A stretch of 64,000 nucleotides of DNA from Prevotella sp. P6B1 (GTDB lineage: Bacteria > Bacteroidota > Bacteroidia > Bacteroidales > Bacteroidaceae): positions 62,001 through 126,000 of the forward strand of contig NZ_JNKF01000012.1 of the NCBI RefSeq assembly GCF_000702825.1, read 5' to 3'. The position numbers and the translations under genes are program-made. Below the pieces are notes generated by a model. It made no database searches and was not told where the DNA came from. It saw only the letters and a list, made by a program, of their open reading frames with translations. Below are positions 54,976 to 62,975 of the stretch, piece after piece (position 1 is the stretch's first letter; the number at the start of each line of letters is the position of its first letter).

Positions 54976-54983
54976 TAATTTTG
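54976..54983 (+). promoter_or_regulatory. -7 promoter box of the dipeptidase gene
   Basis: TAATTTTG followed by CAGCA, 47 nt before the ATG at 55031. Confidence 0.55.
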
Positions 54984-55030
54984 CAGCATAAAAATAGCAA
55001 CTTACATTAACAATTTAAAACTATTACCAC

Positions 55031-55807
55031 ATGAAAAAATTGATTTTGACAGTAGTCGCCGCCTTGATGATGTGCTTCGTGGCAGTATCCACCACCAGCT
55101 GTAAACGTCAGGTTGCCGAACCAACCATCGCAGCCACCGAAGATGCGAGCAACTTTGTCAGACTGACAGATGTCGTACCCGACGCCATCCTCGAAATCCG
55201 TTACTATGGCACCTACAACTTTGTGGGCACACGTATCGACGGCTATTTAGCACCTACGGCATGGCTCACGAAGCCTGCCGCCGACAGTTTGAAGGCTGTC
55301 AGCGACGATGTCATCCAACAGGGATACCGGTTGAAGATATACGATGCCTATCGTCCACAGAAAGGTGTCGATCACTTTGTACGCTGGGCCCAGAACATAC
55401 CCGACACGGTGATGAAACGCTACTTCTATCCCGATTTGGACAAGAGCGTACTGTTCGAGCAGGAGTACATCTATGAGAAGAGCGGTCATACCCGTGGCAG
55501 CACGGTCGACCTGACGCTGTTTGATATGAACACGGAGAAAGAGTTGGATATGGGTGGGACATTCGACTGGTTCGGTCCCGAGAGTCACCCCGACTTCTGC
55601 GGTAATCCCGAAACAGGCGAATATACTGGCAACAACAAACCGTCGCCTCAAGGTCGCAGTATCACCGCCGAGCAGTTTAAGAACCGCATGATACTGCGCG
55701 CAGCCATGCTACGCCACGGCTTTAAACCGTTAGACAGCGAGTGGTGGCACTTCACACTGAAGGACGAGCCCTATCCCGACACGTACTTTACATTCGATGT
55801 GAAGTAA
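55031..55807 (+). CDS. ddpX: VanX-type D-alanyl-D-alanine dipeptidase lipoprotein
   Basis: 258 residues, family M15D. The lipobox VSTTSC (Cys24) anchors it to the envelope. Zinc and catalytic residues are visible: H153 and D160 in SGHTRGSTVDLT, Glu237 and His240 in SEWWHF, and the substrate-binding YDAYRPQ. It should cleave D-Ala-D-Ala in the periplasm for cell-wall recycling rather than for vancomycin resistance; no VanH or VanA partners are seen. It is transcribed alone from its own promoter and is convergent with the Lrp gene. Confidence 0.93.
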   Translation: MKKLILTVVAALMMCFVAVSTTSCKRQVAEPTIAATEDASNFVRLTDVVPDAILEIRYYGTYNFVGTRIDGYLAPTAWLTKPAADSLKAVSDDVIQQGYRLKIYDAYRPQKGVDHFVRWAQNIPDTVMKRYFYPDLDKSVLFEQEYIYEKSGHTRGSTVDLTLFDMNTEKELDMGGTFDWFGPESHPDFCGNPETGEYTGNNKPSPQGRSITAEQFKNRMILRAAMLRHGFKPLDSEWWHFTLKDEPYPDTYFTFDVK

Positions 55808-55827
55808 CCACTCTCATTAATAAACAC

Positions 55828-56319
55828 TTAATCGGTATCCTCGCTGTCGTTATCTGCAGTGAGGATATCTTGTATAGGCAGCTGACGATCTATCTCGGTA
55901 TGAAACGAGATGAGCGTCTGACTACTGCTCAGTCCAAGTGGCTGAAGCTTGTCATGGATGATGGTGAGCAGATGGTGGTTATTGCGTGCATAGATCTTGA
56001 TAAACATATCGAAATTACCCGTTGTGTAATGGCACTCCACCACCTCAGGTATCTGCTTGAGCTGTTCGAGCACCTCGTCGAATGCGGCGGGGTCCTTCAG
56101 GTTTAGTCCGATGTAGGCACAGGTCTCATAACCTATCTTCTCTGGATCAATCACAAACTGTGAGCCCTTGAGCACCCCCAGTGTATTCAACTTCTGAATG
56201 TGCTGATGAATGGCAGCTCCACTCACATTACAGGCACGAGCCACCTCAAGGAACGGGATGCGTGCATCGGCGGCTACCAGACTCAAAATCTGTCGGTCGA
56301 GTTCATCAATTTTTACCAT
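55828..56319 (-). CDS. Lrp/AsnC-family transcriptional regulator
   Basis: 163 residues. The N-terminal winged helix-turn-helix (VKIDELDRQILSLVAADARI, then EVARACNVSGAAIHQHIQKL) is followed by the RAM ligand domain (YIGLNLKDPAAFDEVLEQLK, VVECHYTTGNFDMFIKIYA). Such proteins respond to amino acids. It lies seven bases after the second ExbD gene on the same strand and so is likely the last gene of that operon, an unusual position for a regulator. Confidence 0.92.
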   Translation of the reverse strand: MVKIDELDRQILSLVAADARIPFLEVARACNVSGAAIHQHIQKLNTLGVLKGSQFVIDPEKIGYETCAYIGLNLKDPAAFDEVLEQLKQIPEVVECHYTTGNFDMFIKIYARNNHHLLTIIHDKLQPLGLSSSQTLISFHTEIDRQLPIQDILTADNDSEDTD

Positions 56320-56326
56320 ATCGTCG

Positions 56327-56779
56327 TTATTTATTTAATTCTGTTGCACTATAATTGATTTTCAAGGCATAGGCCTGCTGCAGTTGGCGTTTCACCTCAG
56401 CCACCAGTCCCATAGGCGCCTTTCGGTCTACACGCAGGTTGACGGTAAGTCGCTGCTGATTTTCAGTCGAGAGACCGCCACGGATATGTTCAATGAGCGC
56501 AGGGATATCGGCAGGCTGTACCAAGTCGCCATTCAGCTGCACTCCCCAGGCACCATGATGATGACCGATATACAGGTTCACCACCGCCTGCTTATTAGTC
56601 AGTTTCTGCACCTCGCTACCCTGAGGCACCTCCAGACGCACCTTCACCTCGTCGCTACGCATGTGGGTCACAATCATAAAGAAGAAGAGCACCGTAAAGA
56701 TGAGATCAGGCATCGACGCCACGTTGAGCGACGGTACACTGCGACGGCTCTGATGGAACATGCTACGCATGGGTCTCAT
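56327..56779 (-). CDS. exbD: ExbD/TolR-type biopolymer transport protein (second copy)
   Basis: 150 residues. A short basic cytoplasmic tail, one helix with the conserved Asp (NVASMPDLIFTVLFFFMIVTH) and a periplasmic domain fit ExbD/TolR. The Asp in the helix (here in MPDLIF) is needed for proton coupling. It overlaps its paralogue by four bases. With ExbB it would energise TonB-dependent transport or another envelope task. Confidence 0.9.
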   Translation of the reverse strand: MRPMRSMFHQSRRSVPSLNVASMPDLIFTVLFFFMIVTHMRSDEVKVRLEVPQGSEVQKLTNKQAVVNLYIGHHHGAWGVQLNGDLVQPADIPALIEHIRGGLSTENQQRLTVNLRVDRKAPMGLVAEVKRQLQQAYALKINYSATELNK

Positions 56780-57300
56780 TGGTCACCTCCTTTCTCTGCG
56801 ATGGGCACTTCACTGATACGCTGTGGATAGTATTCGTTGATCAGGGCTCGTTGCTCGGCAGTACAGGTCTCGTAGCTATGACCGTAGTGTTTCTGCGCAT
56901 ACTCATTGCGCAAGGCGTGATAAGCCTCAACCACAGCATCCTGCATACGGAAGTAAGCCTCGTAGGTGGTGGCGGGATCGGCCTCGATCGACACCACATG
57001 CCCCGTGCGATTCACAAATGCCAATGCGTGGACCTCGGCTGTCAACTGCTCAAACGTGATGATTTTGCCATCGCATGAGAGTTGGTTATGGGCATCGAGT
57101 TTCACCTGCATTACGTTGTCGCGGTTGATATCCTTCGGCTGTTCGTGCTCCAGGGGAGGCGGAGCCATTTGGCGCAGCAATCCCTTCTCCGTGTCCATCG
57201 ACGAGGTCACGAGGAAGAAAATCAACAGCATAAACGAGATGTCGGCTGTCGATGTGGTGTTCAGCTCCGGAATCTGCTGACGATAGCGCTTACGAAACAT
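56776..57300 (-). CDS. exbD: ExbD/TolR-type biopolymer transport protein (first copy)
   Basis: 174 residues. The helix TTSTADISFMLLIFFLVTSSM carries the conserved Asp (ADISF) of the family. The periplasmic part is longer than in the second copy and ends with an unusual charged stretch (HYGHSYETCTAEQRALINEY). Its start lies inside the 3-prime end of the preceding membrane-protein gene (40-base overlap), so they are tightly coupled. Confidence 0.92.
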   Translation of the reverse strand: MFRKRYRQQIPELNTTSTADISFMLLIFFLVTSSMDTEKGLLRQMAPPPLEHEQPKDINRDNVMQVKLDAHNQLSCDGKIITFEQLTAEVHALAFVNRTGHVVSIEADPATTYEAYFRMQDAVVEAYHALRNEYAQKHYGHSYETCTAEQRALINEYYPQRISEVPIAEKGGDQ

Positions 57301-57620
57301 CCGATAATCAGTATAATAGAAGTATAGATAAACATATCAGCCACCCGCAGCCACAGCGGGTCGGTAAGCCAGATGCCATTGGTAAGGATGGGTTTGGTAG
57401 AACCCAAGGCAAAGGTGAGCGCCATGACCAGTACCAGTCCTGTGAGCACCAGCCAACCAATACGCCCGGCGGGCACACCGTTCACCACATCGTCACCCTT
57501 ACGACGGAAGCGTAGTCCATGCCATACGGAATAGGCAGTCACGCTCATAGCTACGGCCAGTGTAATATACATCAGCCAGAGCATGACATCAGCAATTGCG
57601 GGCGATACGAAATTATTCAT
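57261..57620 (-). CDS. Small membrane protein of the ExbB/ExbD operon
   Basis: 119 residues from the ATG at 57620, which shares one base with the ExbB stop. Three membrane segments are predicted (MLWLMYITLAVAMSVTAYSV, LVLTGLVLVMALTFALG, FIYTSIILIIGCFVSAIV). It overlaps the first ExbD gene by 40 bases. No family is recognised, but its fixed place between exbB and exbD suggests a partner of the complex. Confidence 0.8.
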   Translation of the reverse strand: MNNFVSPAIADVMLWLMYITLAVAMSVTAYSVWHGLRFRRKGDDVVNGVPAGRIGWLVLTGLVLVMALTFALGSTKPILTNGIWLTDPLWLRVADMFIYTSIILIIGCFVSAIVSRFRS

Positions 57621-58465
57621 CACTCTTCACTCTTCGTTTTCCATTCGGCAATCATATCGAGGAGCATGATAGCAGCTTCTTCCATCTGGGCAGTCAAACG
57701 CTCAATCTTCGAGAGGATATAGCTGTAAAACAGCTGCAGTACCAGCGCCACCACGATACCGAAGATGGTTGTAATCAGTGCTACCTTCATACCTTGTGCC
57801 ACGATGGTAGGACCGATATCACCGGCCTGCTGAATCTGGTCGAACGCCATCACCATACCAATCACCGTGCCTAAGAATCCGAGCGACGGTGCCATGGCAA
57901 TGAAGAGCTTAATCCACGAGCAACCTTTTTCGAGGTTAGCCGTCTGCAGACCACCGAAATTCGTGATGCTACGCTCGATGGCATCCATAGGCTGCTTGAT
58001 ATGTAATAGTCCCTGATAGCATACCGAGGCCACAGGACCGCGCGTATTGCGGCAGAGGGTCTTTGCCCCTTCCACATCATCGGCTTTCAGGCGTTTCTCT
58101 ATATCGTCCATCAACTGATGGGTTTTGATTTCCGAGAGTGTCAGGTAGATGATACGCTCAATGCAGAACGCCAGTCCCAACACGAGGGCCAGTGCTACAA
58201 GCGACATGAAGGATACATTACCATCCACGAACTTGGTCTTGAGCTGCTTGTGCAGACCACCATCCTCCTCGCTGGCATCGTCGGCCAGCAGACCATCGAG
58301 TTCGGTATTAAGGGCTGCCAACGAATCGGCTACCGCAGCAGAATCCTGAGGCAGGATACATTCTGCGTTCTTGACCGTATCGGGCACAACTTTCTCCTGA
58401 GCAATACTGGTTTGCGAGAAACTGAGCAAACCTATCAGTGTGAATAGAAAAAACAGTCGTTTCAT
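57620..58465 (-). CDS. exbB: MotA/TolQ/ExbB proton channel protein
   Basis: 281 residues. An N-terminal signal-like helix (FFLFTLIGLLSFSQTSIAQ) and an extra polar region precede the TolQ core: a helix near 80-105 (NVSFMSLVALALVLGLAFCI), a cytoplasmic loop, and the paired helices near 185-205 (FIAMAPSLGFLGTVIGMVMA) and 230-255 (LITTIFGIVVALVLQLFYSY). The LGFLGTVIGM motif is diagnostic. It forms the proton-driven motor with the two ExbD proteins. It is the first gene of the operon; no own -7 box is seen, and transcription may come through the tRNA upstream. The last codons are made from a heptad repeat. Confidence 0.93.
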   Translation of the reverse strand: MKRLFFLFTLIGLLSFSQTSIAQEKVVPDTVKNAECILPQDSAAVADSLAALNTELDGLLADDASEEDGGLHKQLKTKFVDGNVSFMSLVALALVLGLAFCIERIIYLTLSEIKTHQLMDDIEKRLKADDVEGAKTLCRNTRGPVASVCYQGLLHIKQPMDAIERSITNFGGLQTANLEKGCSWIKLFIAMAPSLGFLGTVIGMVMAFDQIQQAGDIGPTIVAQGMKVALITTIFGIVVALVLQLFYSYILSKIERLTAQMEEAAIMLLDMIAEWKTKSEE

Positions 58466-58482
58466 ACCTCTTTGTTCTTCGC

Positions 58483-58498
58483 GGCGGAGAGAACAGGA
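58483..58498. repeat. Direct repeat of the tRNA-Ser 3-prime end
   Basis: GGCGGAGAGAACAGGA is identical to 58547-58562, the 3-prime end of the adjacent tRNA-Ser gene, 64 bases away and in the same orientation. It may be the trace of an integration into the tRNA or of a lost second tRNA. Confidence 0.55.
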
Positions 58499-58545
58499 AA
58501 CCTCGGCACTATGCCTCGGTGCTTTGAATCCTCATTCCTCCCCCC

Positions 58546-58636
58546 TGGCGGAGAGAACAGGATTCGAACCTGCGAGCCGGTTTTGCCGGCTACACGCTTT
58601 CCAGGCGTGCCTCTTCAACCACTCGAGCACCTCTCC
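58546..58636 (-). tRNA. tRNA-Ser (anticodon GGA)
   Basis: The minus-strand sequence folds as a class II tRNA: acceptor GGAGAGG with TCTCTCC, anticodon stem CACGC/GCGTG around CTGGAAA (anticodon GGA, reads UCC/UCU), a long variable arm (AGCCGG/CCGGCT) and T arm with GGTTCGAATCC. The 3-prime end has discriminator G and an encoded CCA. 91 nt including CCA. Confidence 0.97.
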
Positions 58637-58653
58637 CCATTGTTAAGCGGATG

Positions 58654-58661
58654 CAAAGGTA
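58654..58661 (-). promoter_or_regulatory. -7 promoter box of tRNA-Ser
   Basis: Minus-strand TACCTTTG 17 nt before the mature tRNA 5-prime end. It could also drive the ExbB operon, which lacks an evident box of its own. Confidence 0.65.
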
Positions 58662-58686
58662 AGATTTTTACCGCATAATCCGCAGG

Positions 58687-59469
58687 TTAAACATTGATAT
58701 TTAATACTTTTTTGCAGTTTTCATTAGTCGCTCGTTCCAGCTCTTCTTCACTCACGCCATAAGCTTCGGCCAGGCGCTTCAACACGTAGGCCACAAAGGC
58801 TGGTTCGTTTCTTTCGCCACGCTTAGGCACAGGAGCCATATACGGAGCGTCGGTCTCAAGCACCAGACGGTCGAGTGGAACCACAGCAGGCAGTACCTCA
58901 GGTAGGTGCGACTTCTTAAAAGTTGACACCCCACCGACACCTAACACAAAACGATCGAACTGTAACAGTTCCTGAGCTTCGAGCTCATTACCGGTGAAAC
59001 AGTGGAACACGCCACCTGGCAATTGGTCTTTATAGCGTTTCAGGATAGCCACCATCTCGTTCTGTGCCTTACGGCAGTGAATCATCAATGGCAACTGCAA
59101 CTCTACCGACCAGCGTACCTGTTCCTCAAAAGCCAACAGCTGCTCCTGCTCAAACTCACGGCTCCAATAGAAGTCCAGTCCTACCTCACCGATAGCCACC
59201 GGTCTTGGAGAACAGGCAGCATCCAAGCGAGGTCTTATCTGCGCCAGCACCTCCTGCCAGTCGGTCTTCACGTCCTCGGGATGAAGTCCCAACATGGGGT
59301 AGCAATAACCGGGATAGCGCTGGCATACAGCCATCACAGTATCAAGCGACGACAAGTTGATGCCTGGCACACCGATGGCCTGCACCCCTGCCTCACGGGC
59401 ACGGGTTATCACGGCATCGATATCCTCGACAAACTCCTCACCATCAATATGACAATGCGTATCAATCAT
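58687..59469 (-). CDS. TatD-family metal-dependent hydrolase/DNase
   Basis: 260 residues. The amidohydrolase-like barrel motifs are visible: DTHCHI (His5, His7), AIGEVGLDFYW with the metal Glu, MIHCRKA with His, VFHCFTG with His and ETDAPY with Asp. TatD proteins act as 3-prime exonucleases or related hydrolases in the cytoplasm. The start shares one base with the stop of the prenyl synthase gene, so it is cotranscribed with it. Confidence 0.93.
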   Translation of the reverse strand: MIDTHCHIDGEEFVEDIDAVITRAREAGVQAIGVPGINLSSLDTVMAVCQRYPGYCYPMLGLHPEDVKTDWQEVLAQIRPRLDAACSPRPVAIGEVGLDFYWSREFEQEQLLAFEEQVRWSVELQLPLMIHCRKAQNEMVAILKRYKDQLPGGVFHCFTGNELEAQELLQFDRFVLGVGGVSTFKKSHLPEVLPAVVPLDRLVLETDAPYMAPVPKRGERNEPAFVAYVLKRLAEAYGVSEEELERATNENCKKVLNINV

Positions 59470-60443
59470 CAGCTCTGACGTTTCATCATATCGGCAGCAT
59501 ATGCCTTCAGGATGGTCTTGCGCTCCTCGCTGACGTTCACCTTAGCCAGATACACCAGACTTTCCTGATAAAATTCCTCTATCTTCTGCTCGCAGAGTTC
59601 ACGGATACCTATCTCATTATAGAGGGCAGTCACGGCAGCCACCTTCTCGTTGCGGTCGAACTGCTCAGCCTCAATCCATTTCATCAGCTCAGCACGCTGC
59701 TCGGCATTGGCACGGTTCACAGCATTGATGAGCATATAGGTCTTCTTATTCGAGGTGATGTCGCCACCGATGTTCTTTCCAAACACAGCAGGATTGCCAT
59801 ACACATCGAGCAGATCGTCCTGCAGCTGGAAGGCCAGTCCTAACTTCTCGCCGAACTTGTAGAGGTTGTCGATATCATCCTGACTGGCATCGGCCATGAT
59901 GGCACCAACCTTACAGGCACAGGCCAGCAGCACACTGGTCTTCAGACGGATCATCTCGATATATTCCTCTTCAGTCACATCGTTACGCTGTTCGAACTCA
60001 ACATCAAACTGCTGTCCCTCACCAATCTCGAGCGTGGTCTGGATAAACACCTGGAACACAGCAGGCAGATACTTGGAATCGCAGTCCTCTACACGTTCGA
60101 ACGCCTGCAACAGCATGGTATCACCCGAGAGGATAGCACGGTTGGCATCCCACTTCTTGTGCACCGTCTCATGCCCACGACGCATGTCAGCGTGATCCAT
60201 CAGATCATCATGCAACAGGGTGAAGTTATGGTAAGTCTCGAGTCCGATAGCCTGCGACATGATGCTCAGGGGATCGTCCTTATAGAGGTTATAAGCCAAC
60301 AAGGTCAGTACGGGACGTACACGCTTGCCGCCGATAGATAGTACGTACTTGATAGGGGCGTACAACGAGGCTGGTTTGCGATCGTAAACCAGATGGTCGA
60401 GCGCCTCATTCACTTTCTTGAGAAGTTCTTCTGATGTATACAT
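59469..60443 (-). CDS. Polyprenyl (trans-isoprenyl) diphosphate synthase
   Basis: 324 residues from the ATG at 60443 (MYTSEELLKK); upstream in-frame codons fall in the TonB gene. First Asp-rich motif DDLMD (79-83) after LLH, second DDLLD (209-213), and GGKRVRP near 38 for allylic binding are all intact. It condenses isopentenyl diphosphate onto an allylic chain; product length is not evident, but geranylgeranyl or farnesyl is likely, or the octaprenyl-type chain of menaquinone. It lies between a TonB-family gene (4 bases) and TatD. Confidence 0.92.
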   Translation of the reverse strand: MYTSEELLKKVNEALDHLVYDRKPASLYAPIKYVLSIGGKRVRPVLTLLAYNLYKDDPLSIMSQAIGLETYHNFTLLHDDLMDHADMRRGHETVHKKWDANRAILSGDTMLLQAFERVEDCDSKYLPAVFQVFIQTTLEIGEGQQFDVEFEQRNDVTEEEYIEMIRLKTSVLLACACKVGAIMADASQDDIDNLYKFGEKLGLAFQLQDDLLDVYGNPAVFGKNIGGDITSNKKTYMLINAVNRANAEQRAELMKWIEAEQFDRNEKVAAVTALYNEIGIRELCEQKIEEFYQESLVYLAKVNVSEERKTILKAYAADMMKRQS

Positions 60444-60447
60444 ATAC

Positions 60448-61143
60448 TTATAAGTTAAATACAACTGGTATGCAGACCATGGTGCGACACGGCTTGGCAT
60501 CCATCATGCCAGCCTTCCACTGGGGCATGGTCTTGAGTACTCGCAGCACCTCGGCATCGCAGGCAGGCTCCAAAGGCTGAACCACCTGCAGGTCGGTCAC
60601 CGAGCCATCCTTGTTAACCACAAACTGTGCCACTACCCTCCCCTTGATCTTGCGCTGCTGCGCCGAAGGGGGATATCTTAAGTTTTTAGTGAGCCACTTC
60701 ATAAACTCTGCCGCGCCACCGGGAAACTGCGGCAGGTCCTCGACTACACGGAAGTCGATTGGCTCATCGTACATATCCACCACCTGCGGTTTCTCTTCCT
60801 CCGCCTTCAAGGTGGGTTCTTCTTGTTCTGTCTCCTCCTGCAGGATGGGCTCTGGTGCAAGCTCCACATCATTATCAACCAGATGGAGCTGTTGCGACTC
60901 CTGTTTCTCCACTTTCCGTTCCTGTGGCATCATCATCGGCACCTCGTCCTTATCGCGTTTCAGCGGCGAGAGCTCCACCTCGGCATCCAGGCTGTCGTCA
61001 TCGTCGAAAAATGACCAGCCGCTACCGCCGCTGTTCCATTCAAGTGCCACGAACAGCGAAGCCAGCACCACAATCAGTCCCAACAGGAACCCCTGTGTGC
61101 GCTTTTGTTCCAAATCCGCTTCGCGGCTCTTCTTGACTTCCAT
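60448..61143 (-). CDS. TonB-family energy-transducing protein
   Basis: 231 residues from the ATG at 61143 (MEVKKSREADLEQ); an upstream ATG (61188) lies before the -7 box and is rejected. A membrane helix near 19-37 (GFLLGLIVVLASLFVALEW) is followed by an acidic linker (LEEETEQEEPTLKAEEEKP-like, about 60-130) and a TonB C-terminal domain (GGAAEFMKWLTKNLRYPPSA, GRVVAQFVVNKDGSVTDLQV). It passes proton-motive energy from ExbB/ExbD to outer-membrane receptors. The ExbB/ExbD operon is 2 kb away on the same strand. Confidence 0.9.
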   Translation of the reverse strand: MEVKKSREADLEQKRTQGFLLGLIVVLASLFVALEWNSGGSGWSFFDDDDSLDAEVELSPLKRDKDEVPMMMPQERKVEKQESQQLHLVDNDVELAPEPILQEETEQEEPTLKAEEEKPQVVDMYDEPIDFRVVEDLPQFPGGAAEFMKWLTKNLRYPPSAQQRKIKGRVVAQFVVNKDGSVTDLQVVQPLEPACDAEVLRVLKTMPQWKAGMMDAKPCRTMVCIPVVFNL

Positions 61144-61166
61144 CCTGAATATATTAAAACCGACTG

Positions 61167-61174
61167 CAAAGATA
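61167..61174 (-). promoter_or_regulatory. -7 promoter box of the TonB operon
   Basis: Minus-strand TATCTTTG, 24 nt before the start codon at 61143. It is divergent from the porQ box at 61218. Confidence 0.6.
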
Positions 61175-61217
61175 GTGATTTTTTCCATATAATGCGGAAT
61201 ATATTAAGTTTTTTTGC

Positions 61218-61225
61218 TATCTTTG
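61218..61225 (+). promoter_or_regulatory. -7 promoter box of porQ-cmk
   Basis: TATCTTTG 18 nt before the ATG at 61243. A rare good ribosome-binding site (AGGAG, 61236-61240) precedes this ATG, which supports the choice of start. Confidence 0.65.
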
Positions 61226-61242
61226 CGACCAAAATAGGAGAA

Positions 61243-62193
61243 ATGAACATCAGAAGCATCGTAATAACCACCCTGTTAGCTTGTGCATCGACAGCAGTCG
61301 AAGCGCAAGAGAGCGAGACGGTGTACAACTTCCTGCGACTGCCAGTTAGTGCCCATGTGGCAGCGCTGGGCGGCGAGAACATATCGCTGATAGCCGACGA
61401 TGTCACCCTGATATTCCATAACCCGGCGCTGATTAGCGGTGTCAGCGATAAGACGCTGAACCTGAACTACATGACCTATATGGAAGGCGCCAAGACAGTG
61501 AGCGCCTCGTTTGTGCGTCTGGCTGGCGAACGGGCCTCGTGGGGCGTATCGGCACAGCTCATGGACTACGGCAGCATCAGACAGACAACCCGCTTTAATG
61601 AGGACTTAGGCGATTTCAAGGCCCACGACATAGCCATCGGTGGCACCTTTGCCTACGAGCTCACCAACCGTATCAGCGGTGGTATTACAGCTAAGTTCAT
61701 CACCTCGACTATCGCCGGCTACAACTCGCTGGGTGTGGGTGTCGACTTAGGTGTGAACTACCTCGACGACGCCCATGGCTGGAGTCTCTCGGCTGTAGCG
61801 CGTAACTTAGGCGGACAGGTCAAGGCTTACGATGATAAGTTTGAGCGCATCCCCTTCGACCTACAGGTAGGTGTCAGCAAACGCCTCATCAACTCACCCT
61901 TCCGGTTCCACGCCACCCTGAGCCGTCTGACCAACTGGGACGAAGGTTTCGGGCGCCACTTAGCCGTCGGTGCCGACGTGCTGATAGGCGACAACATCTA
62001 TCTGGCAGCAGGTTATAACTTCCGCCGTTCACAACAGATGAAGATTACCGACGACGAAGGTGCAGCTGCCCACGGTGCAGGCCTCTCGCTGGGAGCCGGT
62101 CTGTCGCTCCAGCGGTTCAAGCTCCATTTAGGCTGGGGCAAATACCACGTCAGCACCTCATCACTACTGATTAACATATCATACACATTATGA
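61243..62193 (+). CDS. porQ: Type IX secretion system protein PorQ
   Basis: 316 residues from the ATG at 61243. A signal peptide ([16 protein letters not shown]) precedes a barrel of the PorV/PorQ family: [20 protein letters not shown], where the PxSAxxxALGG pattern is the family mark, and [10 protein letters not shown]. PorQ is an outer-membrane component of the type IX system that handles cargo with a C-terminal domain, so the strain probably has a T9SS. It overlaps cmk by four bases, an arrangement also known elsewhere in the phylum. Confidence 0.88.
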   Translation: MNIRSIVITTLLACASTAVEAQESETVYNFLRLPVSAHVAALGGENISLIADDVTLIFHNPALISGVSDKTLNLNYMTYMEGAKTVSASFVRLAGERASWGVSAQLMDYGSIRQTTRFNEDLGDFKAHDIAIGGTFAYELTNRISGGITAKFITSTIAGYNSLGVGVDLGVNYLDDAHGWSLSAVARNLGGQVKAYDDKFERIPFDLQVGVSKRLINSPFRFHATLSRLTNWDEGFGRHLAVGADVLIGDNIYLAAGYNFRRSQQMKITDDEGAAAHGAGLSLGAGLSLQRFKLHLGWGKYHVSTSSLLINISYTL

Positions 62194-62879
62194 AGAAGAT
62201 AACAATTGCAATCGACGGCCACAGTTCGTGCGGTAAAAGCACGATGGCCAAAGACCTGGCCCGCGAGGTGGGCTATGTATATGTAGACACAGGCGCCATG
62301 TACCGTAGCGTAACACTCTACGCCCTGCGCCATAACCTGTTTAACGAAGACGGTAGCGTGAAGACCGCCGAACTGGAACAGGAAATGCCCAACATCCAGA
62401 TTTCGTTCAAGTTCAACCCCGAGACCGGTCGCCCCGACACCTATCTTAATAATGAGTGCGTGGAGCAGGAGATCCGCAGTCTTGAGGTGAGCAGCCACGT
62501 CAGCCCCATAGCAGCTGTAGGTTTCGTACGCACAGCCATGGTAGCCCAACAACAGCAGATGGGTAAGGACAAAGGCGTGGTGATGGACGGACGTGACATC
62601 GGTACCACGGTATTCCCCGATGCCGAACTGAAGATTTTTGTCACAGCCTCGGCCGAGGTTCGTGCCCAGCGTCGTTTCGACGAGCTGAAAGCCAAAGGCA
62701 TGCCTGCCGACTATGAGGACATCCTGAAGAACGTTCAGGAACGCGATTATATCGACTCACACCGTGAGGTAAGTCCACTACGCAAAGCCGACGATGCCCT
62801 TGAGTTGGATAACAGTCACATGACCATTGCAGAACAGAAACAGTGGCTTTTGGACCGTTTTAACGAACGAGCCGTATAA
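62190..62879 (+). CDS. cmk: Cytidylate kinase
   Basis: 229 residues, full length. It phosphorylates CMP and dCMP. The P-loop is [19 protein letters not shown], followed by [16 protein letters not shown], a Cmk signature, and the catalytic [21 protein letters not shown]. It overlaps porQ by four bases, so it shares its transcript. Confidence 0.97.
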   Translation: MKKITIAIDGHSSCGKSTMAKDLAREVGYVYVDTGAMYRSVTLYALRHNLFNEDGSVKTAELEQEMPNIQISFKFNPETGRPDTYLNNECVEQEIRSLEVSSHVSPIAAVGFVRTAMVAQQQQMGKDKGVVMDGRDIGTTVFPDAELKIFVTASAEVRAQRRFDELKAKGMPADYEDILKNVQERDYIDSHREVSPLRKADDALELDNSHMTIAEQKQWLLDRFNERAV

Positions 62880-62938
62880 AAATTGTTCTTTTTGCGTATT
62901 TTTCTCGTCATTTTTTCGCTTTTCTATATTTTTTTGGC

Positions 62939-62946
62939 TACCTTTG
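62939..62946 (+). promoter_or_regulatory. -7 promoter box of the FadL-type porin gene
   Basis: TACCTTTG followed by CAGCC, 29 nt before the ATG at 62976; a TTTC 21 nt upstream may be a poor -33. Confidence 0.65.
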
Positions 62947-62975
62947 CAGCCGAAATTCATTAGAATCTGAAGAAA

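Noticed and set aside
55031-55807. Vancomycin resistance gene cluster
   Set aside because: Only a VanX-type dipeptidase is present; VanH, VanA and the VanRS regulators are missing, so a cell-wall recycling role is more likely.
58483-58562. Active integrated element at tRNA-Ser
   Set aside because: Only 64 bases separate the repeats and no integrase is nearby.
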